Positions 50,948-59,238 of a stretch of DNA of 64,000 nucleotides are shown here, one piece after another. Source of the DNA: ATZT02 sp046048135 (lineage in GTDB: Bacteria > Actinomycetota > Actinomycetes > S36-B12 > UBA5976); the NCBI GenBank assembly GCA_046048135.1, contig JBJOGR010000050.1, forward strand, positions 73,641 to 137,640, read 5' to 3'. The notes beneath the pieces were generated by a model. It was not told where the DNA came from. It saw nothing but the letters and a program-made list of their open reading frames with translations, and ran no database searches. A program made the position numbers and the translations under genes. Numbering within the stretch: the stretch's first letter is position 1; each line of letters begins with the position of its first letter.

Positions 50948-51607
50948 TTGCGCACCCTTTGGGCAGCAGTTAGAGAACTGCTGATCACTGTTGGAATAGC
51001 TTTAATTCTTTCATCTTTAGTAAGAATATTTCTATTCCAAGTTTTTTATGTACCTTCTGCTTCAATGGAAGATACTTTACTTTTGCAGGATCGAATAGTT
51101 GCCACAAAAGTTACTAAACCATTTACAGATATTAAACGTGGTGAAATTGTAGTTTTCAAAGATCCAGGGGACTGGTTACCAGAATATGAATCAAATAGAA
51201 ATTTCTTTCTACATTTCTTAAGCGTTGTGGGATTACTTCCATCTGATGCAGGTGATGATTTAGTAAAAAGAGTTATTGGAATTGGTGGCGATAATGTTAA
51301 ATGTTGTTCAGAAAATAATCGAATACTCATAAATGGTGTTGAGTTAAATGATGAATCCTTTATAAAGCCTGATGCTGAAACTAATCAAGTTGAATTTGAT
51401 ATCACAGTTCCTGAAAAAAGAGTTTTCGTAATGGGAGATAACAGACCAGATAGCAGGGATTCAAGATTTCATTTAGAGACTGCTTATGGCACAGTTCCTG
51501 AGAAAAATATTGTTGGAACAGTTAATTTAAGAATTTGGCCTTTTTCAAGATTTTCGACATTAAAGATTCCTGATAGTTTCAATTTAATTCCTGATGCCAA
51601 GAACTAA
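50948..51607 (+). CDS. lepB: Signal peptidase I
   Basis: Membrane-bound protease that removes signal peptides. The 219 residues have an N-terminal membrane span (about 8-30), the nucleophile Ser in VPSASMEDTLL (about residue 39), the general-base Lys in DDLVKRVIGIGGDNV, and GDNRPDSRDSRF. The start is TTG at 50948, two bases after the rplS stop, with no ribosome binding site. rnhB overlaps its end by 14 nt. Confidence 0.93.
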   Translation: MRTLWAAVRELLITVGIALILSSLVRIFLFQVFYVPSASMEDTLLLQDRIVATKVTKPFTDIKRGEIVVFKDPGDWLPEYESNRNFFLHFLSVVGLLPSDAGDDLVKRVIGIGGDNVKCCSENNRILINGVELNDESFIKPDAETNQVEFDITVPEKRVFVMGDNRPDSRDSRFHLETAYGTVPEKNIVGTVNLRIWPFSRFSTLKIPDSFNLIPDAKN

Positions 51608-52286
51608 AAAAAATAAAACTAATCTTGAATTAGAAAAAACCCTATTTTCTAAAGGGGCAAAACTAGTTGCAGGTATGGATGAAGTTGGCAGAGGTTGTCT
51701 TGCAGGACCTGTTTATGTTGGAGTAACTGTATTAAATCAAGAATTAGCAGATGAAGAATTATCACCAGTTGGCTTAACTGATTCAAAAGAATTAACCAAA
51801 CAAGAACGAGAAGATTTATTACCCAAAGTTAAATCTTGGGTTTTAGAACATAGTGTGGGCCACGCTAGTAATAGTGAAATTGATGAAATTGGGTTAACTA
51901 GAGCATTAAGAAGAGCAGGAAGACGTGCGTTAAGTGCGTTAGAAAATAAACCTGATTATTTAATTCTTGATGGGAAACACAATTGGCTGATGCCGGAAAA
52001 AGAAACTTTAGATATTTTTGACGAAGTTGTTGATGATGGACCAATTTCAGCGAATATGAAGATCATAAATCTCATAAAAGCAGATTTAAGTTGCTCCAGT
52101 GTTGCAGCAGCATCCATAGTGGCAAAAGTAGCTCGGGATCAAGTTATGAATGAATTAAGTGAAGAATTTCCTGACTATTTATGGCATGAAAACAAAGGCT
52201 ATGCCGCCCCTGAGCATTTGTGGGCAATAAAAAGACTTGGTCCAACTAAATATCACCGGATCAGTTGGAAAACGTTTCAAAATTAG
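51594..52286 (+). CDS. rnhB: Ribonuclease HII
   Basis: Cuts RNA in RNA-DNA hybrids, including single ribonucleotides. The 230 residues contain the catalytic Asp-Glu in VAGMDEVGRGCLAGPVYVG, GLTDSKELTKQER, LILDGKHNW and the later acidic site in NLIKADLSCSSVAAASIVAKVARD. It overlaps lepB by 14 nt and is the last gene of the rpsP-rnhB series. Confidence 0.94.
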   Translation: MPRTKKNKTNLELEKTLFSKGAKLVAGMDEVGRGCLAGPVYVGVTVLNQELADEELSPVGLTDSKELTKQEREDLLPKVKSWVLEHSVGHASNSEIDEIGLTRALRRAGRRALSALENKPDYLILDGKHNWLMPEKETLDIFDEVVDDGPISANMKIINLIKADLSCSSVAAASIVAKVARDQVMNELSEEFPDYLWHENKGYAAPEHLWAIKRLGPTKYHRISWKTFQN

Positions 52287-52341
52287 AACATTAAGACAAC
52301 TTTAAGGTTGATTTAGAAGTCACTCAGGTGACTCTGATTTA

Positions 52342-53172
52342 ATGGAAAAAATGGAAAAAATATTTGATTTATTCTTTGGTTTACCTCTTCACCCCCTAAT
52401 TGATCACGTAGTGGTCATTTTCTTGCCTGTGTTTTCTCTTGCGCTAATTGCGGCTTTCTTTTTTGAAAAAATTAGGATTAAATATGGCTTTTTGATTCAA
52501 GTTGGACTGGGAATCGGTTTCGTCTCATCATTCATAGCCAAACAATCAGGCGAGGCCTTGTCTATAAGAGTGGGCACTCCATTTCCTCACGCAGAATTAG
52601 GTGAGAATTTAGTTTTAATAGCTCTAGGGCTATTTGTAACAAGTTTGGTTTGGTTTTATTTGCAAAAAAGTGATAACAAAGTAGTTTCAAAAATTATTGG
52701 TTCTATTTCAGTTTTATTGGCAATAGCCACATTAGTATTCACAGTTTTAGTAGGACACTCTGGAGCAGAAGCAACTTGGAAAGAAAAAATTAATCCACCT
52801 GCACAATCCCAATCTAAACCAGTAAATGAACAAAATACAGATACCAATTCAATAATAATATTGAGCATTGAAGAAGTCGCTAAACATAACACAGAAAATG
52901 ATTGTTGGACGATTGTAAATAATGAAGTTTACAATTTGACTTCCTATGTGATGCTACATCCAGGTGGAGTAGGAAACATTAAGAATTTATGTGGTCTTGA
53001 TGGCACTAGCGCATTTACTTCACAACATGGAATGGAGAGACGACCAAATAAAGAACTTAGTGAGTTTAAAATTGGTCAACTAAATCAAGAATTAACTTCT
53101 GTTCCAGATGTGGCAGCACAAATAAATCAACAAGAAAATTACAACAAGGAAAACGAAGGTGACGACGACTAG
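52342..53172 (+). CDS. DUF2231 membrane protein fused to a cytochrome b5 domain
   Basis: Residues 1-145 are a four-span DUF2231 domain with conserved histidines (His17 and His22 in GLPLHPLIDH, His83 in PFPHAELGE, His139 in VGHSGAEA). After a polar linker (about 150-170), residues about 174-250 are a cytochrome b5-type heme domain: EEVAKHNTENDCWTIVNNEVYNLT, with axial His206 in HPGG and His229 in SQHGM. An electron-transfer role at the membrane is inferred; the partner is unknown. A 6-bp inverted repeat (52318-52333) precedes it. It converges with ppgK with a 2-nt gap. Confidence 0.85.
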   Translation: MEKMEKIFDLFFGLPLHPLIDHVVVIFLPVFSLALIAAFFFEKIRIKYGFLIQVGLGIGFVSSFIAKQSGEALSIRVGTPFPHAELGENLVLIALGLFVTSLVWFYLQKSDNKVVSKIIGSISVLLAIATLVFTVLVGHSGAEATWKEKINPPAQSQSKPVNEQNTDTNSIIILSIEEVAKHNTENDCWTIVNNEVYNLTSYVMLHPGGVGNIKNLCGLDGTSAFTSQHGMERRPNKELSEFKIGQLNQELTSVPDVAAQINQQENYNKENEGDDD

Positions 53173-53174
53173 TT

Positions 53175-53933
53175 TTAACTAGCTTCTAAATCCCAAATTC
53201 TTGCTCCACCATAAATTCCAGCTTTATTGCTGACACGAGTAACTTTAGGTCCTAAATCAATTCCTTTTAAGTGTTTAGCATTTCCGCCACCTACGTAGCA
53301 GTGATCGTAATAAAGAAATTGATCATATTTAGCAATTGCTTTTATAACTCTTTTGGTCCATCTTTCAACACCGATTCGTTCTCTTGCAGCATTTCCAATT
53401 TGTTCTTCAAATTCTTCACTTTGTCTAAAAGGAGCATGTCCTAGTTCTAAATGGGGAAGAAGAATTCCATTTTGAAAAAGTGCTGTACCGACACCAGTTC
53501 CAAGTGTCATAACAAATTCCAAACCTTTTCCAGAAATAACTGCTGCTCCTTGAATATCTGCATCATTTGCAACTTTGGTAGGTATTGCTAATGCATTTGC
53601 CATTGGAGTTTGTAAATCAAAATTTGACCAAGCTTTTGCTAATTCTGGATCCTTTGGTCCATCTTTAACTCTTCTAGAAAGAGAAGGAACCATAACCACA
53701 ACACCACTTCGAACTAAACCTGGAAAACCAACACTGGCACGTTGGGCTTTTGGTAAATCTTTAACAAAATCTGCCACAACTTCACTAAAACCTTTAGGAT
53801 GAGAAGGATAAGGAGTTTCCATGCGAATTCGTTCGCAAATCATTTCGCCATCTTTATTGATGACACTTGCTTTTATTCCAGAACCACCAATGTCAATGGC
53901 CAGCGTTAAAGTGTCCGCTGGCCAATTAAACAT
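53175..53933 (-). CDS. ppgK: Polyphosphate glucokinase
   Basis: Phosphorylates glucose using polyphosphate (and ATP), typical of actinobacteria. The 252-residue ROK-type protein has the phosphate motif LAIDIGGSGIKASVINKDG, SVGFPGLVRSG, NDADIQGAAVISGKGLEFVMTLGTGVGTAL and the PpgK-like LELGHAPFR segment. It stands alone on the minus strand next to the aquaporin, 18 nt upstream, and may be co-transcribed with it. Confidence 0.92.
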   Translation of the reverse strand: MFNWPADTLTLAIDIGGSGIKASVINKDGEMICERIRMETPYPSHPKGFSEVVADFVKDLPKAQRASVGFPGLVRSGVVVMVPSLSRRVKDGPKDPELAKAWSNFDLQTPMANALAIPTKVANDADIQGAAVISGKGLEFVMTLGTGVGTALFQNGILLPHLELGHAPFRQSEEFEEQIGNAARERIGVERWTKRVIKAIAKYDQFLYYDHCYVGGGNAKHLKGIDLGPKVTRVSNKAGIYGGARIWDLEAS

Positions 53934-53951
53934 GCTTTAATTATGTCTTAT

Positions 53952-54605
53952 TTACTTCTTTGGTTTAACAACAACGTCGTAGATAAAGGCTGCTAGTAAT
54001 GCACCAACTATTGGTCCAACAATCCAGATCCAAAAGTTAGTTAATTGACCACTTGCAACAGCTGGACCAAACCAACGTGCTGGGTTCATGGCACCACCTG
54101 TAAGAGGTCCTGAGAATAAAATTCCTGCAGCAACTGCGAAACCGATTGGAATTCCTGCTACACCATTGAAAGTGCTTCGACCATCAATTGCAGTTCCCAT
54201 AATTACCATCATCAAAATAAAAGTGGTAAACACTTCAATTACAACACCATAAACAGGTGCAATTGGTTGAGCAAGAGTTGGAACTCCTACTGTTTGGGCA
54301 TAACTTCCATAAGCTGCTTTTAGAAAAACTGCTGCAACTAAACCACCAAGTAATTGAGCCACTACATAACTAATTGCATCAAGTGCTGGCATTCTTCTAG
54401 TTGCCCATAAAGCAATAGTTACTGCTGGATTAAATGCAGCACCTGAAATGTGTCTAAATGCTGCAACTGAAATTAAAATTGCAAAACCATTTGCAAGCGC
54501 AATAGCTGCTAAATCTCCACCACTTAATACCACACCTGCACCAAAAAGAACAAGAGTGAAAGTTCCGATAAATTCTGCCATCAAACGAGAAGTGGCATTT
54601 TTCAT
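53952..54605 (-). CDS. MIP-family aquaporin
   Basis: A 217-residue, six-span channel with both NPA boxes: GAAFNPAVTIALWATRR and GGAMNPARWFGPA. The length and AEFIGTFTLVLFGAGVVLSGG start fit water-selective aquaporins (AqpZ-like) rather than the longer glycerol facilitators, though selectivity is not proven. AGGAGTTTTAA lies before the ATG. It lies between apt and ppgK on the same strand. Confidence 0.9.
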   Translation of the reverse strand: MKNATSRLMAEFIGTFTLVLFGAGVVLSGGDLAAIALANGFAILISVAAFRHISGAAFNPAVTIALWATRRMPALDAISYVVAQLLGGLVAAVFLKAAYGSYAQTVGVPTLAQPIAPVYGVVIEVFTTFILMMVIMGTAIDGRSTFNGVAGIPIGFAVAAGILFSGPLTGGAMNPARWFGPAVASGQLTNFWIWIVGPIVGALLAAFIYDVVVKPKK

Positions 54606-54641
54606 TTAAAACTCCTTTAATTGTTTTTCTATTAAAAGAAC

Positions 54642-55169
54642 TTAGATGATGATGCTTGAATGAACTGGTATTGAAGATAGGCGAGTGCGACCATTTAACG
54701 CAGAAATTTCAATAAAAACAGCACAATTTGCAACTTTGCCACCAGATTTCTTCACCAATTCTGTAGCCGCCCACATTGTGCCACCAGTTGCTAAAACATC
54801 ATCAACAATAAAAACTGAATCTGAATTATTTATGGCATCGGTATGAACTTCAAGTGAATCGAATCCATATTCCAATTCGTATTTAACAACATGGGTTTGT
54901 CTAGGTAATTTTCCTGGTTTTCTAAAAAGAACTAAACCTAAATTATTTCTAGCAGCTAAAGCTGATGCGAAAATAAATCCACGAGATTCAATACCTGCAA
55001 TTTTTGTTGCGCCATTTAATTGGGTTGATAGATCATCCAAAACATCATTAAAGGCTTTTTCATCTTGCAAAACTGGGGTTATATCTTTAAAGACAATTCC
55101 AGGTTTTGGAAAATCTAAAACATCGGCAATCTTAGAGTGGGCATACTCTAAATGTTTAGGAATGTTCAT
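54642..55169 (-). CDS. apt: Adenine phosphoribosyltransferase
   Basis: Salvages adenine to AMP with PRPP. The 175 residues show FPKPGIVFKDITPVLQDEKAF, IESRGFIFASALA, and the PRPP-binding VFIVDDVLATGGTMWAA. Its start overlaps the map stop by 4 nt (ATGA), so it is coupled to map upstream. Confidence 0.95.
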   Translation of the reverse strand: MNIPKHLEYAHSKIADVLDFPKPGIVFKDITPVLQDEKAFNDVLDDLSTQLNGATKIAGIESRGFIFASALAARNNLGLVLFRKPGKLPRQTHVVKYELEYGFDSLEVHTDAINNSDSVFIVDDVLATGGTMWAATELVKKSGGKVANCAVFIEISALNGRTRLSSIPVHSSIII

Positions 55170-55999
55170 AGGTCAATACTAGGCAAAGTTAAGATTTCTG
55201 CCCCAGTTTTTGTCACAACTAATGTGTGTTCAAATTGGGCAGAAATCTTTCTATCCTTAGTCAAAACGGTCCAACCATCATCCAACATGTCGTAATCGTG
55301 GGTGCCTAAATTAAGCATCGGTTCAATGGTGAAGGTCATTCCTTCTTGCATAAGTTGATTACTTGTTGGATCGTCATAATGAGGAATTACTAATCCAGAA
55401 TGAAAATGAGTATGGACTCCATGTCCTGTGAAATCTCTAACTACTCCGTAATTAAATCTTTTGGCATAACTTTCAATAACTCGACCAATCACATTTATAG
55501 GTCGCCCAGGTGCAACTGCTTGGATTGCTCGATCAAGTGATTCTTTGGTTCTTTCCACTAATAGTTTTACTTCTTCTCTTACTTCTCCTACAAGAAACGT
55601 GTAATTAGTGTCTCCATGTACCCCATCTTTAAAAGCTGTGACATCAAGATTGATTATGTCTCCTTCCTTAATTATTTGGTTTGAAGGAATTCCGTGGCAA
55701 ATAACTTCATTGATAGATGTGCATAGGGATTTAGGAAATCCTCGATAGCCAAGAGTGGATGGATACGCATCATGGTCACAGATATATTCGTGCACTATTT
55801 CATCTAACTTGTCTGTGGTCATGCCAGGTTTAATACTCTTGCCAGCTAAATGCATAGCATCAGCAGCAATTGTGCCAGCGATTTTCATTTTTTCTATTAC
55901 TTCACTAGTTTGCACATCTGAACCTTGATAGGGGGCAGGTGCTTTTTTACCCACGTATTCAGGTTTTGTTATGTGTGCTGGAACGCTTCTATAATTCAT
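55166..55999 (-). CDS. map: Methionine aminopeptidase (type I)
   Basis: Removes the initiator methionine. The 277 residues include a short N-terminal extension with RSVPAHITKPEYVGK, then the pita-bread fold with metal ligands in NLDVTAFKDGVHGDTNYTFLVG (two Asp), DFTGHGVHTHFHSG (His), FTIEPMLNLG (Glu) and SAQFEHTLVVT (Glu). The extension is common in actinobacterial MapB-type enzymes. It lies 10 nt downstream of the secreted protease gene and overlaps apt. Confidence 0.95.
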   Translation of the reverse strand: MNYRSVPAHITKPEYVGKKAPAPYQGSDVQTSEVIEKMKIAGTIAADAMHLAGKSIKPGMTTDKLDEIVHEYICDHDAYPSTLGYRGFPKSLCTSINEVICHGIPSNQIIKEGDIINLDVTAFKDGVHGDTNYTFLVGEVREEVKLLVERTKESLDRAIQAVAPGRPINVIGRVIESYAKRFNYGVVRDFTGHGVHTHFHSGLVIPHYDDPTSNQLMQEGMTFTIEPMLNLGTHDYDMLDDGWTVLTKDRKISAQFEHTLVVTKTGAEILTLPSIDL

Positions 56000-56009
56000 T
56001 AGTTAAAAC

Positions 56010-57065
56010 TTAGCCAACATTAAAAGTTGTTTTAGCAGTCCTTGCAGTTTTGCCAGATTTTTTCATAGTAATAGTTAAAGTACAGGTTCCTTTTGACTTA
56101 ACAATCACACTTGAAGCAGTTGCAACACAGGCACCCTTTGGTTTAGCTCTTACTCCTACAAATCTGACACTGGTTGAGGAAGCAACTTTAAGACCCAATC
56201 TTTTAACTGTGGTTCTAGCAGAAAAAGTCCCTTTTTTAAAACTAGGTCTAGCAGCAGTTATGGCTTCATCTGGTGAATATCCCGCAGTTTCTAATGCAGT
56301 TTTAGCTAACGCAGAAAAGTTACTTGCTACCAAAGATAAAACTGCCCGGGTTTTGATTTCTGGATAGCAAGGGGTCCCACTTCCACCTGCAACTGGTCCT
56401 ACTAGCAAATTTTCTGTAGCAGTGGAAAGAATGACTGGCCCGCCACTGTCTCCAAAACATGCTCCTGCATCTTTTGCAGTTCGGGCATAAACATAAGTTC
56501 TTGCCCCTAAAAATTGAAATGGGGTTTGGCCAAGTGTTAAGGGAATAAGAGAGACATCACTTTCTTTAGAAGTCTGGCCATAGCCGAAAAAGTTTAATTT
56601 TTTTCCATTCAAGGTTGCAGCTGCTACCTCTGATTCACTGGCAAGTCTTGTAACTAAAGGAATTCCAATTTCTTTATCTAAAACTAGAAATGCAATATCG
56701 TTTGCTTCTACAAATCCTGTTTTTGAATTGGTGTAGCCAGAGGTCAAAATTATGGCAGTAGCTTTTGCAACTGGTCTGGAAGTTGAAAGATTTGCACCTT
56801 GACTATATACATTCACATTTGAAGCAGGGAAGACATTGCTTGTTCCTTCTTCAACTACACAGTGAGCAGCAGTCACTACAATCTTTGGTTTCCAAAGTCC
56901 GCCTGTGCAGGCTGTTTGTAAATTTCCACCAAGATCAACTCTGATAGCAACCACGAAACCTGAACCCGTGGCATCAGTTCCGCCAACAACCGCATTTGCC
57001 GGGGCTTGAAAAAGTCCTACAAATAAAGGAAAAATTGCTAATAATAAGATAGTAATTTTTTTCAT
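56010..57065 (-). CDS. Secreted trypsin-like serine protease with C-terminal domain
   Basis: A signal peptide (1-25) ends ANA and is followed at once by VVGGT, the mature N-terminus of trypsin-like proteases, so no propeptide seems to exist. The catalytic triad is His68 (TAAHC), Asp123 (NDIAFLVLD) and Ser207 (CFGDSGGP). Residues about 280-351 form a basic, Ig-like or beta-rich domain (GACVATASSVIVKSKGTCTL) that may attach to the cell surface. The specificity pocket is not assigned. It is divergent from the small membrane gene at 57085, only 19 nt away. Confidence 0.9.
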   Translation of the reverse strand: MKKITILLLAIFPLFVGLFQAPANAVVGGTDATGSGFVVAIRVDLGGNLQTACTGGLWKPKIVVTAAHCVVEEGTSNVFPASNVNVYSQGANLSTSRPVAKATAIILTSGYTNSKTGFVEANDIAFLVLDKEIGIPLVTRLASESEVAAATLNGKKLNFFGYGQTSKESDVSLIPLTLGQTPFQFLGARTYVYARTAKDAGACFGDSGGPVILSTATENLLVGPVAGGSGTPCYPEIKTRAVLSLVASNFSALAKTALETAGYSPDEAITAARPSFKKGTFSARTTVKRLGLKVASSTSVRFVGVRAKPKGACVATASSVIVKSKGTCTLTITMKKSGKTARTAKTTFNVG

Positions 57066-57072
57066 TTATATT

Positions 57073-57078
57073 TAGACT
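57073..57078 (+). promoter_or_regulatory. -10 box of a probable leaderless small membrane gene
   Basis: TAGACT (TANNNT) ends 6 nt before the ATG at 57085. The box also lies within the very short divergent region of the protease gene. Confidence 0.4.
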
Positions 57079-57084
57079 ACTTCA

Positions 57085-57333
57085 ATGGAGTCTTTAGCGC
57101 TAATTGCAGCACTTGTTGTGTTTACAACCTTGGCTGTGGGTCCAATTGCGGTTGGATTCTCATTTATAAAAAATAAACTATGGTCAAGAATCCTTACTTT
57201 CATATTTGCAATACTTGCCATCTTTGCAGGTGCTTGGTTATTTGCTTTACCTATAGGCAGTGGTGCCAGGTTTATGGGATTGTTCTCATTTAGTTGTGGA
57301 GTTTGGGCGATCTTTCTCCGAAGAAATTCTTAA
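57085..57333 (+). CDS. Small hypothetical membrane protein
   Basis: An 82-residue protein I do not recognise, with about three hydrophobic segments (about 5-26, 35-55, 60-77) and few charged residues (FIKNKLWSR loop). The ATG lies 6 nt after a -10-like box, and a strong bidirectional terminator follows, which supports it as a real short transcript. Confidence 0.65.
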   Translation: MESLALIAALVVFTTLAVGPIAVGFSFIKNKLWSRILTFIFAILAIFAGAWLFALPIGSGARFMGLFSFSCGVWAIFLRRNS

Positions 57334-57360
57334 GATATAAATTTTTTGAATATCAAATAA

Positions 57361-57394
57361 AAAACCCCGGGGCATTTAAGCCCGGGGTTTTTTT
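57361..57394. terminator. Bidirectional intrinsic terminator
   Basis: AAAACCCCGGG (57361-57371) pairs with CCCGGGGTTTT (57381-57391). The left side is preceded by A and the right side is followed by T, so it works on both strands. It serves the small membrane gene (plus) and the basic protein gene (minus), which converge here. Confidence 0.9.
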
Positions 57395-57410
57395 AGCAAA
57401 CCTAAAAAGG

Positions 57411-57584
57411 TTATGCAGCTTTTTTACGACGACGACGTTTTGGAGCTGCTTTTGCTGCTTTTTTACGACGGCGCTTTGGTGCTGCTTTCTTTGCTGCTTT
57501 TTTACGACGACGTTTTGGAGCAGCTTTTGCTGCTTTCTTACGACGGCGCTTTGGAGCAGCTGCCTTTTTTCTTCTTTTTGCCAC
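57411..57584 (-). CDS. Small histone H1-like basic repeat protein
   Basis: A 57-residue protein of almost only Lys, Arg, Ala and Pro: MAKRRKKAAAPKRRRKKAAK, then three more units of the type AAPKRRRKKAAK. The frame is open further upstream, but the start is taken as GTG at 57584, because AGGAGG stands 4 nt before it and the upstream part is unlike the rest. It resembles the basic tails of HupB/H1-like bacterial proteins and would bind DNA or RNA without specific contacts. It has its own terminator. Function is inferred from composition. Confidence 0.75.
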   Translation of the reverse strand: MAKRRKKAAAPKRRRKKAAKAAPKRRRKKAAKKAAPKRRRKKAAKAAPKRRRRKKAA

Positions 57585-57857
57585 AATTCCTCCTGGCGAG
57601 TTTTCTTCTGTTCCGGAAAGCACAGAAGTTTCTTAATTACTAATCGTTCCAGAAGAAATGCATATTGTCATTAAGTAACGCGTATTTTGACACGCCGTGT
57701 CGCAATTATTTTTTATTAATTTTTTTACATTTTTAATACAAAAAAAATTAAAAAAATATTAAAAAATTAAATTGAAAAAAGGTGCGTTTTCGCAGGTCAA
57801 AGGGGGTTTTTTGAGGGGTGTTAAGAGTGTTACTTAAATATAGTTTGTAAAAAGTAT
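57585..57857. other. AT-rich intergenic region
   Basis: About 270 nt between the basic protein and the MFS gene. The part nearest the basic-protein gene should hold its promoter. GACACG-C-CGTGTC (57689-57701) is a 13-bp palindrome and possible operator. From 57708 to 57780 the DNA is nearly pure A/T with long A and T runs, and is likely curved. On the minus strand, TGCG-AAAA-CGCA followed by T (about 57794-57776) could end MFS transcription. I see no gene. Confidence 0.5.
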
Positions 57858-59153
57858 CTATATATTGGGGTCAAAATTGACACTTTTTTCACGAAATTCT
57901 TTTAATTTTTTTGCAAAAACATTGGTATTTACATCATATTTATAGAAATCTTTTAACAAACTGCTAAAAAATACCGAACTAATAATTGTAAGAATTCCAC
58001 CAGATATTAATGAGAATTCAAGACCACCAATGCGTGCAAAAAACGCACCCCTTACTTGACCAAGTTGGGGACCAACCGAATAACTAAGCATTTCAATGGA
58101 TGCAAGTCGACCTCTTAAGTGATCTGGGATGGATTGGTTCCAAATTAGGCCTCGAAATATGGCAGATATTTGATCAAAAAAACCAGCAATCATCAAACCG
58201 ATGATTGCAAAAACTAATGAATGAACTAATCCAAAAATAATTATTCCAAATCCCCAACCACATGCAGCCATGGCAATGATTCGACCATGTCTTGAAACAT
58301 GATTTGACCAACCACTGGTCAAAGTTGCCATCAAAGCACCCGCTGGAATTGCAGCATAAAGAAATCCCAGCGTCCAAGCTCCACCTAATTCATCTGCCAC
58401 AAAAGGAAACAGGGCATATGGAAAAGCAAAAAACATGGCAGAAAGATCAACTAGATAAGTGCCCAATAAATCCTTTCTAGATAAGGCATATTTGATTCCT
58501 TCTTTAATTCTTTTTAGTGATGGATTTTCTGCGCCATGACTTGGAAGTGCTGGATTTATTTTTATTAAAAGAAATAAAGAAATAACAAAAGTTAAAACAT
58601 CAATAAAATAGGCCAAACCAATTCCACCTGCGGCCAAAATCAATCCACCAATCATGGGACCTGCAATAGAAGCAGTCTGATGACGCAAAGAATTTAAGGC
58701 TCCTGCTGAAGGCAAATTCGTATAAGGCACAACTTGAGGAGTTGTGGCATCAACGGCTGGTCTAAAAATTCCATCAGTGGCTGCAAAAATTGCTGCAAGA
58801 AAAAGAATTAAAACAGGTGAATTAAATCCAGATAAAACATTTACTAAAAGCGCTATAGAAACAATCATGGCTGCAAATTCTGAAATCAGGATTAGTTTTT
58901 TTCTATCAAATGCATCCGCTAGTACTCCTCCATAAAGGCCAAAAATAATCAGAGGCAAGGTCTCTACTAAGCCAACAGCTCCTACCCACAGATAGGAATT
59001 AGTGATTTCTTTGATTTGAAACGGCATCGCCACATAAGTCATCATCGAGCCGATATTTGAAATAACACCGGCTGAAAAGATCAGGCGAAAATCTTTGGAT
59101 ATTTTGAGTGCTGAAATATCGATGCGGATCTGTTTTTTATCTGTTTTATTCAT
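57858..59153 (-). CDS. MFS transporter (MFS_3 / exporter type)
   Basis: A 431-residue integral membrane protein with about twelve hydrophobic segments. FRLIFSAGVISNIGSMMTYVAMPFQ at the start, GLYGGVLADAFDRKKLI (loop 2-3 signature) and GAFFARIGGLEFSLISGG near the end fit the MFS_3 group that includes enterobactin-exporter-like and macrolide-exporter-like proteins. The substrate is unknown. It is divergent from nnrD, with about 80 nt between. Confidence 0.85.
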   Translation of the reverse strand: MNKTDKKQIRIDISALKISKDFRLIFSAGVISNIGSMMTYVAMPFQIKEITNSYLWVGAVGLVETLPLIIFGLYGGVLADAFDRKKLILISEFAAMIVSIALLVNVLSGFNSPVLILFLAAIFAATDGIFRPAVDATTPQVVPYTNLPSAGALNSLRHQTASIAGPMIGGLILAAGGIGLAYFIDVLTFVISLFLLIKINPALPSHGAENPSLKRIKEGIKYALSRKDLLGTYLVDLSAMFFAFPYALFPFVADELGGAWTLGFLYAAIPAGALMATLTSGWSNHVSRHGRIIAMAACGWGFGIIIFGLVHSLVFAIIGLMIAGFFDQISAIFRGLIWNQSIPDHLRGRLASIEMLSYSVGPQLGQVRGAFFARIGGLEFSLISGGILTIISSVFFSSLLKDFYKYDVNTNVFAKKLKEFREKSVNFDPNI

Positions 59154-59238
59154 AGTTTTTTAAAGCCCCATAATTCTACTTACCTTGTAAAAAATCACTT
59201 TTGGTCTAGTAACTATTCATGAAGTAGCCTTGGAAGAT

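Noticed and set aside
57294..57674. Plus-strand frame opposite the basic protein gene (Phe/Cys-rich translation)
   Set aside because: It starts inside the upstream gene, crosses the bidirectional terminator and is the antisense of Lys/Arg repeats.
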